The translations under genes and the position numbers were made by a program. The notes beneath the pieces were generated by a model, which saw nothing but the letters and a program-made list of their open reading frames with translations, did no database searches and had not been told where the DNA came from. 64,000 nucleotides of DNA. It comes from Marinobacter zhejiangensis (GTDB taxonomy: Bacteria; Pseudomonadota; Gammaproteobacteria; Pseudomonadales; Oleiphilaceae). The stretch is taken from contig NZ_FOUE01000003.1 in the NCBI RefSeq assembly GCF_900114775.1, positions 372,001 to 436,000 of the forward strand. The letters are read 5' to 3'. Shown one piece after another: positions 56,805-64,000 of the stretch (the first letter of the stretch is position 1; the number at the start of each line of letters is the position of its first letter).

Positions 56805-57592
56805 TGGCCGAGTTGATCGCAGAAAAGACCAGCGTGGCCCGAGATTTCGGTGGAGCGTCGGCTTCCTACGACGAAGCGGCCAGGTTGCAGCGCCACATGG
56901 GGCAGCGCCTCCTTGACTTGTTCGCGGGGTGTGGACCGGTTGATCAGATACTTGATCTTGGGTGTGGCACCGGTCAATTTGCCGAAGGGTTGCAGCAAGA
57001 GTGGCCGGGGGCGTCGCTAGCCGCAGTGGACTTGTCCGAGGCGATGATCCGCCATGCCCGTGAACACCGGAGCGGGTCTGTGCGTTGGGCGGTGGCGGAT
57101 GCCGAATCTTTGCCGTTTACCGATCAGAGCATGGATGTGATCTTCAGTAATCTCATGATTCAGTGGTGTGCAGACCCTCGCCCGGTACTGAAGGAATGCC
57201 TCCGTGTTTTGCGCCCTGGCGGTCGCCTGATGTGCTCGACGCTCCTGGAGGGAACCCTGGCTGAACTGGCTGCGGCCTGGCAGGTTGTGGACCCCGGAGT
57301 GTCACATATCAATCGATTTGAGTCTTGCCACCGACTTGAACAGCAGTTGTTGGAAGTGTTTGCCGGGGCGCGTGTGGAGCAAGAGACCATCCGTCTGCCT
57401 TACCGGTCCCCGTTGTTGTTACTGAATGAGCTGAAGTCACTCGGTGCCCAGTACAAGGGTGAGGGGCGGCGGCGAACACTGACTGCTCCGGGCCGTATTC
57501 GCCGATTGTGTCAGGCGTACGAGCGAGAGTCCGGCCAGGTGTTTGCAACCTATCAGGCAGGCTACCTTGTTTGCCAGAAAAGTGTTGGGTAA
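56804..57592 (+). CDS. bioC: Malonyl-ACP O-methyltransferase BioC
   Basis: A 262-aa SAM methyltransferase that starts pimelate synthesis by methylating malonyl-ACP. SAM motif: ILDLGCGTGQFAEGL. FSNLMIQWCADPRPVL and LRPGGRLMCSTLLEGTL follow. It starts on the last base of the bioH stop. bioD lies 46 bp downstream. Confidence 0.93.
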   Translation: MAELIAEKTSVARDFGGASASYDEAARLQRHMGQRLLDLFAGCGPVDQILDLGCGTGQFAEGLQQEWPGASLAAVDLSEAMIRHAREHRSGSVRWAVADAESLPFTDQSMDVIFSNLMIQWCADPRPVLKECLRVLRPGGRLMCSTLLEGTLAELAAAWQVVDPGVSHINRFESCHRLEQQLLEVFAGARVEQETIRLPYRSPLLLLNELKSLGAQYKGEGRRRTLTAPGRIRRLCQAYERESGQVFATYQAGYLVCQKSVG

Positions 57593-57638
57593 AGCGGTGG
57601 GCATGGTGCCCTTGATGAAATAGGAGAGGTTGACTGCA

Positions 57639-58337
57639 ATGGCAAAGCGTACGTTCTTTGTAACCGGGACCGATACCGGTGTTGGCAAAACCCTGGTATC
57701 CGCCGCTATCTTGCGTGCAGCAGGGCAGGCGGGGTTACGGACACTGGGAATGAAGCCCATTGCATCCGGCTGCGACGACACCGCGGAGGGTTTGAGGAAT
57801 GAAGATGCGTTGCTGCTGCAAGAGGCAATGACCGAAACCCTCAGTTACGACCAGATCAATCCGATTGCGCTGAAGCCGGCGATTGCTCCCCACGTGGCGG
57901 CCGCACAGGAACAGCGTGTGATCAGTGCTCAACGGCTGGTTGGTTTCTGTCGGGGTATGCAAATGCAGCCTGCTGACCTGTTGCTGATTGAAGGCGCGGG
58001 TGGCTGGCGGGTGCCCCTCAATGACCGGGAAACCTATGCCCGGGTGCCGCAGGCATTGGAAATTCCGGTAATTATGGTGGTGCCGCTTCAGCTGGGCTGT
58101 ATCAACCATGCACTATTGACGGCTGAGGCCATTCGCTCCGACGGTCTGAAGGTCGCCGGTTGGGTGGCAAACCGGCCTTCCCCTGAAACCATGAGCTGTG
58201 AGAGCGACACCCTTGACTACCTCCGTTCCCACCTGCCGGCCCCGTGCCTTGGGGTGCTGCCCTGGCAGGCGGATGTTGACCTGGCGGTGTTGGCGGAAGC
58301 GCTTGAGTTGGGGCCATTACTCGGCGAGCGCCCATGA
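57639..58337 (+). CDS. bioD: ATP-dependent dethiobiotin synthetase
   Basis: A 232-aa enzyme closing the ureido ring of biotin. P-loop: VTGTDTGVGKTLVSAA; then MKPIASGCD and IEGAGGWRVPLN. The ATG at 57639 is used, with AGGAGAGG before it; a TTG three codons upstream is unlikely. It ends the biotin run. bioA is not in the window, as in Pseudomonas where it is elsewhere. Confidence 0.95.
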   Translation: MAKRTFFVTGTDTGVGKTLVSAAILRAAGQAGLRTLGMKPIASGCDDTAEGLRNEDALLLQEAMTETLSYDQINPIALKPAIAPHVAAAQEQRVISAQRLVGFCRGMQMQPADLLLIEGAGGWRVPLNDRETYARVPQALEIPVIMVVPLQLGCINHALLTAEAIRSDGLKVAGWVANRPSPETMSCESDTLDYLRSHLPAPCLGVLPWQADVDLAVLAEALELGPLLGERP

Positions 58338-58409
58338 CAGGATTGGTTGAAAATTGGCCGGGTCTGTGACCTAATGGAACGGTTTATTGGCTGTTAAGTG
58401 GTCGCCAAC

Positions 58410-58655
58410 ATGATTCAGAATACGCTTGCAATTGGGATTCAGGGCATCCAGGACGGCATGCTCGGTATGGAAAATGCTGCGCGTAAAATTGCCCGCGGTG
58501 GTGTTGACGGTCCCCAAGGCTCAGCCTCTGGGAACGGCGACCTGATTGAGCCGATCGTTGAACTGAAACTTTATCAGCGAAGCGTTGAAGCCTCAGCACA
58601 AGTGGTTAAAACCGCTGACGAAACCCTTGGAACCTTGCTGGATATCATGGCCTGA
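58410..58655 (+). CDS. 81-aa protein resembling the C-terminal helix of flagellar rod/hook proteins
   Basis: MIQNTLAIGIQGIQDGM begins a helical N-part. The C-part (LIEPIVELKLYQRSVEASAQ, then VKTADETLGTLLDIMA) closely resembles the terminal helix of FlgC/FlgG/FlgE proteins, where an E-x2-Vxl-x3-xaYeAn-like run and the TADEML-type end form the coiled coil. It lacks the rest of those proteins. An equivalent small gene follows bioD in Pseudomonas aeruginosa as I recall (PA0505). It may cap or chaperone axial proteins, or be an independent small protein. The start at ATG 58410 is a choice over GTG 58398. Confidence 0.65.
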   Translation: MIQNTLAIGIQGIQDGMLGMENAARKIARGGVDGPQGSASGNGDLIEPIVELKLYQRSVEASAQVVKTADETLGTLLDIMA

Positions 58656-58733
58656 TCGGGCCTCTGGAAATAACCCCTTCTCTGTTATTTGTTGTCTGTT
58701 ATTCGGTGACCTGCGGACCAGGGAGGCAGGCTG

Positions 58734-59288
58734 ATGATAACGTCTGTTTCCTCCAGCTCTCCGTATACCGCATTTCAGGCTCATGACCGTTCCAGTGTCG
58801 GCGCTGCGCCCTCAATAACCGAAGCTGATTTGCAATCGCTCGGCAAGCTGAAAGCGCGGGACCGCGAGGTTCGGGCTCACGAAGCGGCTCACCAGAGTGT
58901 TGGCGGGGTCCATGCTGGCGCTGCCAGCTTTACCTATCAGCGTGGCCCCGATGGCGTTCAGTATGCCATTGGCGGTGAAGTGCCCATCGACCTGGCGACG
59001 GTTGAGGGGAATCCTCAGGCAACCATCGAAAAAATGCGAACGGTACAGGCGGCGGCCCTGGCGCCGGCGCAGCCATCAAGCCAGGATCGGGCGGTCGCAG
59101 CAGAAGCCGCCAGAATCCTGCTTCAGGCGCAGGCTGAACTGGTTCAGAACACCCATTCCTCTCGTATCCAGGCAGTGCAACCTCCAGAAAAGGATGGGCG
59201 CGCTGCTGTCGACACCTATCGCTCCATCTCCGGTATGTCGCAGACGAACACAGAAGAGCGACTTTCAGGGACTCAGCTACAGGCTTGA
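58734..59288 (+). CDS. SprA-related putative metalloprotease (HEAAH)
   Basis: A 184-aa protein with a short disordered start and the block LKARDREVRAHEAAHQSVGG, with HEAAH at residues 49-53, an HExxH zinc pattern. FTYQRGPDGVQYAIGGEVPID follows directly. These features define the SprA-related / CJM1_0395 family as I recall it. No signal peptide is seen. The tail (EAARILLQAQAELVQ) is helical. GGGAGG precedes the ATG. Activity is unproven for the family, and a third zinc ligand is not obvious. It stands alone between the flagellar-like miniprotein and the acyl-CoA dehydrogenases. Confidence 0.75.
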   Translation: MITSVSSSSPYTAFQAHDRSSVGAAPSITEADLQSLGKLKARDREVRAHEAAHQSVGGVHAGAASFTYQRGPDGVQYAIGGEVPIDLATVEGNPQATIEKMRTVQAAALAPAQPSSQDRAVAAEAARILLQAQAELVQNTHSSRIQAVQPPEKDGRAAVDTYRSISGMSQTNTEERLSGTQLQA

Positions 59289-59370
59289 TTTTCTGGCCCT
59301 TTCAGGAGCGGTCAGGGCCTCCTTGGGCGGTTGTGGTGTGGATCAGCTACATAAATTTGCTTTCCTGCCC

Positions 59371-59400
59371 TTGACATCCCAAGGCTAACAAACGTATGTT
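59371..59400 (+). promoter_or_regulatory. Predicted promoter of the first acyl-CoA dehydrogenase
   Basis: A perfect TTGACA (59371-59376) and TATGTT (59395-59400) are spaced 18 bp. The start would be near 59407, giving a 110-nt leader before the ATG at 59517. Confidence 0.6.
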
Positions 59401-59415
59401 TCAAACACTTGTTTA
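59389..59415. promoter_or_regulatory. Two overlapping PsrA-type operators on the acyl-CoA dehydrogenase promoter
   Basis: CAAAC-GTAT-GTTTC (59389-59402) and CAAAC-ACTT-GTTTA (59402-59415) share one base. Both fit the PsrA pattern (G/C)AAAC-N2-4-GTTT(G/C), the second differing only in its last base. They cover the -10 box and start site, as expected for repression relieved by long-chain acyl-CoA. No psrA gene is in the window. Confidence 0.65.
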
Positions 59416-59516
59416 ACTGATCCCGATGACAGTCTTGTTACGGGGTCTGAACAAAACCAATGGCAACGTACTGCAGAGCTGATTGCAGTCCTAACCGACA
59501 GATGAGGTGAAAGCCC

Positions 59517-61316
59517 ATGCCCGAATACAAAGCGCCCCTGCGTGACATCAAATTCGTAATGAATGAGCTGCTGGATAGCGAGCAGCACTACGCCAGTCTG
59601 GAAGGCGCCGAAGATGCAACCCCGGATATGGTTGATGCCATCATCCAGGAAGGTGCCAAGTTCGCTGAGCAGGTGTTGTCCCCTCTGAACGCTGTAGGCG
59701 ATCAGGAAGGCTGTACCTGGAGTGAAGAGGGTGTGACCACTCCGAAAGGCTTCAAAGAAGCCTATCAGCAGTACGTTGAAGGCGGCTGGCCGTCCATGAC
59801 TGCAGATCCCACTTACGGTGGTCAGGGCCTGCCAGCTTCTATCGGCATCGTTATTAGCGAAATGGTAGGAACCGCGAACTGGTCTTGGGGTATGTACCCG
59901 GGCCTGAGCCATGGCGCGACCAACACTGTTGAAGCCCACGGCACCGAAGAGCAGAAGCAGACCTACCTGACCAAGCTGATCAGCGGTGAGTGGACCGGTA
60001 CCATGTGTCTGACTGAGCCGCACTGTGGCTCTGACCTGGGTATCCTGCGCTCCAAAGCTGAGCCGAACGCTGATGGTTCGTACAGCATCACCGGTACCAA
60101 GATCTTTATCTCTGCCGGTGACCACGACATGGCCGAGAACATTGTTCACATCGTTCTGGCTCGCCTGCCGGGTGCTCCGGAAGGTACCAAGGGTATCTCC
60201 CTGTTCATCGTTCCCAAGCGCCTGCCGAATGACGATGGCTCCGCTGGTGAAATGAACGCAGTTTCCTGTGGTTCCCTGGAGCACAAGATGGGTATCCACG
60301 GTAACGCCACTTGCGTCATGAACTTCGATGGTGCCAAAGGTTGGCTGATCGGACCTGAGAACAAAGGTCTGAACTGCATGTTCACCTTCATGAACACCGC
60401 TCGTATCGGTACTGCGATCCAGGGTCTGGGCGCGTCCGAGCTGGGCTTCCAGGGCTCACTGGCCTATGCCAAAGACCGTCTGGCCATGCGCTCTCTGACC
60501 GGTCCGAAAAATCCGGAAGGCCCTGCTGATCCGATCATCGTTCACCCGGACGTACGTCGCATGCTGCTGACCCAGAAGAGTGTTGCTGAAGCAGCCCGTG
60601 CTCTGGTTTACCTGGCAGCCCAACAGGCTGACGTTGTCCATCAGGGCAAGACCGAAGAAGAGAAGAAAGCTGCAGACGCCATGCTGGGCTTCCTGACTCC
60701 GATCGCCAAGGCATTCCTGACCGAAATCGGCTTTGAGTCTGCCAACCTGGGTATGCAAGTCTTCGGTGGTCACGGCTTCATTACCGAGTGGGGCATGGAG
60801 CAGAACGTACGTGACGCTCGTATCGGCATGATCTACGAGGGTACCACTGGTATCCAGGCGCTCGACCTGCTGGGCCGTAAGGTTCTGATGACCCAGGGTG
60901 AAGCTCTGAAACAGTTCACCAAGCTGGTTCACGTTTTCTGCAAGGAAAACGCGGACAACGAACAGCTGAAGGAATTCCTTGAGCCGCTGCAGGCAATGAA
61001 CAAGGAGTGGGGCGATCTGACCATGAAGATCGGCATGAACGCCATGAAGAACCGTGACGAAGTCGGTGCCGCTTCTGTGGATTACCTGATGTACTCCGGT
61101 TATGCCGTATTCGCTTACCTGTGGGCCCGTATGGCCAAGGTAGCTCTGGATGCCATGGCTGAAGGTACAACTGAAGAGGCCTTCTACAACTCCAAGGTTC
61201 AGACAGCTCGCTTCTACTTCAAGCGTTTGCTGCCGCGCTCCAAAGGTCACGCTGAAATGATGCTGGCCGGTGCCGACACACTGATGGATCTGTCGGAAGA
61301 TGCGTTCGCATTCTAA
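59517..61316 (+). CDS. Acyl-CoA dehydrogenase, long FadE-like form, copy 1
   Basis: A 599-aa flavoenzyme for the first step of beta-oxidation. The N-terminal ACAD region (YKAPLRDIKFVMNELLD) is followed by the middle and FAD domains (MCLTEPHCGSDLGIL, GTKIFISAGDHDM). The catalytic base is Glu441 in IYEGTTGIQALDL. An added C-terminal domain (after about 470) explains the length of about 600 compared with about 380 for short forms. It matches the PA0506/PA0508 group of Pseudomonas, as I recall. Codon use looks strongly biased (CTG, GGT), suggesting high expression. A promoter, PsrA-like sites and a terminator frame it as a single unit. Confidence 0.93.
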   Translation: MPEYKAPLRDIKFVMNELLDSEQHYASLEGAEDATPDMVDAIIQEGAKFAEQVLSPLNAVGDQEGCTWSEEGVTTPKGFKEAYQQYVEGGWPSMTADPTYGGQGLPASIGIVISEMVGTANWSWGMYPGLSHGATNTVEAHGTEEQKQTYLTKLISGEWTGTMCLTEPHCGSDLGILRSKAEPNADGSYSITGTKIFISAGDHDMAENIVHIVLARLPGAPEGTKGISLFIVPKRLPNDDGSAGEMNAVSCGSLEHKMGIHGNATCVMNFDGAKGWLIGPENKGLNCMFTFMNTARIGTAIQGLGASELGFQGSLAYAKDRLAMRSLTGPKNPEGPADPIIVHPDVRRMLLTQKSVAEAARALVYLAAQQADVVHQGKTEEEKKAADAMLGFLTPIAKAFLTEIGFESANLGMQVFGGHGFITEWGMEQNVRDARIGMIYEGTTGIQALDLLGRKVLMTQGEALKQFTKLVHVFCKENADNEQLKEFLEPLQAMNKEWGDLTMKIGMNAMKNRDEVGAASVDYLMYSGYAVFAYLWARMAKVALDAMAEGTTEEAFYNSKVQTARFYFKRLLPRSKGHAEMMLAGADTLMDLSEDAFAF

Positions 61317-61337
61317 GGTAGCCATTCGGTAAGCCTG

Positions 61338-61375
61338 AAAACCCGCTTCTCGCTTGTGTGAGATGCGGGTTTTTT
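61338..61375 (+). terminator. Intrinsic terminator after acyl-CoA dehydrogenase 1
   Basis: AAAACCCGC (61338-61346) and GCGGGTTTT (61365-61373) form a 9-bp stem, with T to 61375. Confidence 0.85.
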
Positions 61376-61416
61376 AGTATTTGGCGCCATTCCCCGGCGA
61401 CCTTGTGTTCGATGAC

Positions 61417-61445
61417 GTGAGAGATCGTTAAAAATTGGGTAGAAT
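61417..61445 (+). promoter_or_regulatory. Possible promoter of acyl-CoA dehydrogenase 2
   Basis: GTGAGA (61417-61422) and TAGAAT (61440-61445) are spaced 17 bp, about 108 nt before the ATG. No PsrA-like AAAC-N4-GTTT site is seen here, unlike the first copy. Confidence 0.4.
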
Positions 61446-61553
61446 ACCCGCCGCACACTGAGCAAGCGCAAAGGGCGACGGCGTTTAAATGGGGAAAACA
61501 AGAAGACCCTGACTTGTCGTGAGTGCTAAGAATTAACTATTGGAGAGTGATAG

Positions 61554-63344
61554 ATGGCTGATTATCAAGCGCCCCTTCGTGACATGCGCTTTGTTCTGAA
61601 CGAAGTATTCGAAGCCCCAGCTCTTTGGAGCAGCATGCCAAAACTGGCAGAGAACGTCGATGCGGATACTGCCGACGCCATCCTGGAAGAAGCCGGCAAG
61701 ATTGCTGGTGGCGTACTGGCGCCGCTGAACCGCGAAGCCGACGAGCAGGGTAGCAAGTGGAACGACGGCGAAGTGACCGCACCGGAGGGCTTCAAAGAAG
61801 CGTACCAGACCATTGTGGAAGGTGGCTGGAACGGCCTGGGTGGTAACCCGGAGTTCGGTGGTATGGGCATGCCGAAAATGCTGGTGGCCCAGTTTGAAGA
61901 AATGATGCAGGGCGCCAACATGTCTTTCGGACTGGCGCCGATGCTGACTGCAGGCGCTTGTTTGTCGCTGAATGCGCACGGTAGCCAGGAACTGAAGGAA
62001 AAATACCTGCCCAACATGTATTCCGGCGTTTGGGCTGGCGCCATGGATCTGACCGAGCCCCATGCCGGTACCGATCTGGGTATTATCCGCACCAAGGCCG
62101 AGCCGAACGGCGACGACTCCTACAGTGTCACCGGTACCAAGATTTTCATCACTTGGGGTGAGCACGACATGGCGGAGAACATCATCCACCTGGTGCTGGC
62201 CAAGTTGCCGGATGCTCCGGCTGGTCCCAAGGGTATTTCCCTGTTCCTGGTACCGAAGTTCTTGGTCAACGATGACGGTTCCCTGGGTGAGCGCAACAGC
62301 TTTAGCTGTGGTTCCATTGAAAAGAAAATGGGCATCAAAGCGTCTGCTACCTGCGTGATGAACTTTGACGGCGCCAAAGGCTGGCTGGTTGGTGAAGCCA
62401 ACAAGGGTCTGGCCGCGATGTTCACCATGATGAACTACGAGCGCCTGGGTGTAGGTATCCAGGGTATTGGTGCGGCCGAAGCTTCTCTGCAGAATGCCCG
62501 TGTGTACGCCCTGGACCGCATTCAGAGCCGTGCTCCCACCGGTGCCCAGCAGAAGGACAAGGCGGCTGACCCAATTATCGTCCACCCGGACGTGCGTCGC
62601 ATGCTGCTGACCATGAAGAGCTACGTTGAGGGCGGTCGTGCATTCTCAACTTACGTTGCCCAGTGGCTGGATATTTCCAAGTTCTCGGACAATGACGAGC
62701 AGCGTCAGCATGCGGAAGGCATGGTTGCCCTGCTGACTCCGGTTGCCAAGGCATTCCTGACCGACCGTGGCTTGGACGCCTGTATTCTTGGCCAGCAGGT
62801 CTTTGGCGGTCATGGTTTCATTCGTGAGTGGGGCCAGGAGCAGCTGGTTCGGGACTGCCGGATTACCCAGATCTACGAAGGCACCAATGGTATCCAGGCT
62901 CTGGATCTGATGGGACGTAAGGTCGTCGCTAGCAAGGGTAAACTGTTCGAACTGTTTGCTGCTGACGTGGCTACGTTCATTCAGGACAACAGCAATGACG
63001 ATGTTTTGCGTCCTTACCTCGAGTCGCTGTCTGCGGCGCTGGAGCGCCTGGATGATGTGACGGATGCTGTGATTAAGCAGGCTGAAGTCACGCCGAACGC
63101 GATTGGTGCGGCCTCTGTTGACTACCTGGACATGTTCGGTCTGACCGCGCTGGCCTACATGTGGGCCAAGATGGTCAAGGTTGCCGCGCAAAAGGCGGAA
63201 GGTGACACATCCGGTTTCTACACTGGCAAGCTGAAGACCGCTCGTTTCTACTTTGAGCGTCTATTGCCAAAAACGGTTTCTCTGGCTGAAGGCATCCGCA
63301 GTGGCAGCGATGCCATGATGGACCTGTCTGACGACGAGTTCTAA
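61554..63344 (+). CDS. Acyl-CoA dehydrogenase, long FadE-like form, copy 2
   Basis: A 596-aa paralogue of the preceding gene, alignable over its whole length (YQAPLRDMRFVLNEVFE, MDLTEPHAGTDLGII, GTKIFITWGEHDMAENIIH). The catalytic base is Glu442 in IYEGTNGIQALDL. It has its own leader, a GGAGAG site and its own terminator. Differences cluster in the region after DPIIVHPDVRRMLLT and in the C-terminal domain, so chain-length preference probably differs. The tandem arrangement is also known in Pseudomonas. Confidence 0.93.
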   Translation: MADYQAPLRDMRFVLNEVFEAPALWSSMPKLAENVDADTADAILEEAGKIAGGVLAPLNREADEQGSKWNDGEVTAPEGFKEAYQTIVEGGWNGLGGNPEFGGMGMPKMLVAQFEEMMQGANMSFGLAPMLTAGACLSLNAHGSQELKEKYLPNMYSGVWAGAMDLTEPHAGTDLGIIRTKAEPNGDDSYSVTGTKIFITWGEHDMAENIIHLVLAKLPDAPAGPKGISLFLVPKFLVNDDGSLGERNSFSCGSIEKKMGIKASATCVMNFDGAKGWLVGEANKGLAAMFTMMNYERLGVGIQGIGAAEASLQNARVYALDRIQSRAPTGAQQKDKAADPIIVHPDVRRMLLTMKSYVEGGRAFSTYVAQWLDISKFSDNDEQRQHAEGMVALLTPVAKAFLTDRGLDACILGQQVFGGHGFIREWGQEQLVRDCRITQIYEGTNGIQALDLMGRKVVASKGKLFELFAADVATFIQDNSNDDVLRPYLESLSAALERLDDVTDAVIKQAEVTPNAIGAASVDYLDMFGLTALAYMWAKMVKVAAQKAEGDTSGFYTGKLKTARFYFERLLPKTVSLAEGIRSGSDAMMDLSDDEF

Positions 63345-63394
63345 ACCGCCGTTACCGGACCAATAAGCGGCGAGCCGGTGTGGGTCGTCGTTTA

Positions 63395-63440
63395 TAGCAA
63401 ATAAAAAAGTCGGGCTCAGGCCCGACTTTTTTATTTGCTA
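63395..63440. terminator. Perfect 21-bp bidirectional terminator hairpin
   Basis: The arms 63395-63415 and 63420-63440 are fully complementary with a 4-nt TCAG loop. The core is AAAAAAGTCGGGC and its complement, flanked by A/T, so it serves the plus-strand dehydrogenase and the minus-strand endonuclease gene. Confidence 0.93.
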
Positions 63441-63459
63441 ATATTCCAGCCTGAAAGGA

Positions 63460-64000
63460 TCAGAGCTGTGCCATTCGGGCGGGCTCCTGAACAAACGGGT
63501 TGCTGTTTCCCTGAATGTCCATGACTCGGTTGTGACGGGTCAGCTCGTTATCATCGGGGGGATCCAGTTCATTCCAGCCCTGGAGGATCGTCAGCGTCCC
63601 CACCCAAGGCAGGTCGTACGTGGTGACCATATAGGCCACGGTCCTGGCTACATCGCCTTTGACCCTCTCCGGCGGCTCGATGAACTGGGCCTGTTCCCGG
63701 ATGTCGCATTCGCCCATTGGCGCGGTTGAGGCAAGCTGTTCGTATTTTGCATTCCGGCGTCGCATTTCTATTCGGCTCTGTACCGGCACGATGTTGTGAA
63801 GGTCTGAGGCAATCTGGCGATAGCGGTCATCTTTCTCGCACTGTCTGGGTGTGCCACAGCGAAGCGCATCCCGTACGTGCGAGAGTGGGTAGATGTAGCC
63901 GTCGCTGACCAGGAAGCCTTTGCTGGAAAAGGGGGTGTTGCAGAAGAAGGTTGTACCTCCATCCGCATAGAGGTTGCCCCAGAACTGTTCGTTGACCGTT
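63460..64000 (-). CDS. Endonuclease I family protein (5' part outside window)
   Basis: The open frame runs in from the right edge; about 180 codons are visible. It shows the EndA-type sequence features GGTTFFCNTPF, the cysteine pair in CGTPRQC, ASDLHNIVPVQSRIEMRR with the DLHN motif of the family, then EPPERVKGDVARTVAYM. These resemble periplasmic endonuclease I / ribonuclease-type nucleases, which cut DNA nonspecifically outside the cell. A signal peptide would lie beyond the edge. The catalytic His region is partly visible (LSHVRD). Family call is good, exact substrate unknown. Confidence 0.8.
   Translation of the reverse strand, partial: TVNEQFWGNLYADGGTTFFCNTPFSSKGFLVSDGYIYPLSHVRDALRCGTPRQCEKDDRYRQIASDLHNIVPVQSRIEMRRRNAKYEQLASTAPMGECDIREQAQFIEPPERVKGDVARTVAYMVTTYDLPWVGTLTILQGWNELDPPDDNELTRHNRVMDIQGNSNPFVQEPARMAQL

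Noticed and set aside
61533..62585. A 350-codon open frame opposite the second acyl-CoA dehydrogenase (and a 304-codon one opposite the first)
   Set aside because: Both are shadows of highly codon-biased genes; the two shadow proteins resemble each other only because the genes are paralogues.

Overview
The window reads as chromosomal DNA of a marine-type gammaproteobacterium, most likely Marinobacter or a close relative. This rests on moderately high GC, a core gene order that I recall from Pseudomonas aeruginosa, and a strong lipid-catabolism flavour. That is an inference from gene content, because no database search was possible. Almost all of the window is coding. I see no rRNA, tRNA, CRISPR array, insertion sequence or prophage.

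Layout. 1-4406: an atuABC-like operon on the minus strand for acyl-CoA carboxylation (terpenoid or branched-acid catabolism), facing a TetR regulator with a clear palindromic operator between them. 4686-8903: a lipoprotein, a periplasmic binding protein and a fused small/large TRAP permease, in the same order as the Treponema TPAT system (TatT-TatP-TatQM). 9109-12263: a secreted subtilisin-like lipoprotein protease overlapping a PrcB-like lipoprotein. 12381-22065: parE, an SLC13/RCK transporter, a cytochrome b561 and YceI pair, small membrane proteins, then parC overlapping serB. A 15-codon ORF with its own promoter, strong ribosome-binding site and hairpin lies at 16308-16355. 22164-26252: a FimX-like protein with both GGDEF and EAL motifs degenerate, next to a protein with a divergent PilZ-like domain.

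26456-29969: the EF-P maturation set (epmB, efp, epmA) and psd. 30119-48058: a long housekeeping block in Pseudomonas-like order: motA, motB, rsgA, orn, queG, nnr, tsaE, amiB, mutL, miaA, hfq, hflX, hflK, hflC, hisZ, purA. 48120-53774: the tRNA wobble-uridine enzymes cmoA and cmoB, the kinase srkA between two unrecognised single-span proteins, an FAD oxidoreductase and comF. 53825-58337: the full biotin set bioB-F-H-C-D behind a promoter and a BirA-type operator. 58410-59288: a flagellar rod C-terminal-like miniprotein and a SprA-type HEAAH protein. 59517-63344: two tandem long acyl-CoA dehydrogenases, the first with two overlapping PsrA-type operators on its promoter. The right edge cuts an endonuclease I-family gene.

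Functional themes are acyl-CoA metabolism (atu genes, two dehydrogenases, biotin made for carboxylases such as AtuC/AtuF), translation and tRNA quality (EF-P, MiaA, QueG, CmoAB, TsaE, Hfq, HflX), envelope proteolysis and motility or c-di-GMP control. The least described pieces are the TPAT-like transporter, the 15-aa ORF and the orphan plus-strand terminator at 24415-24439.
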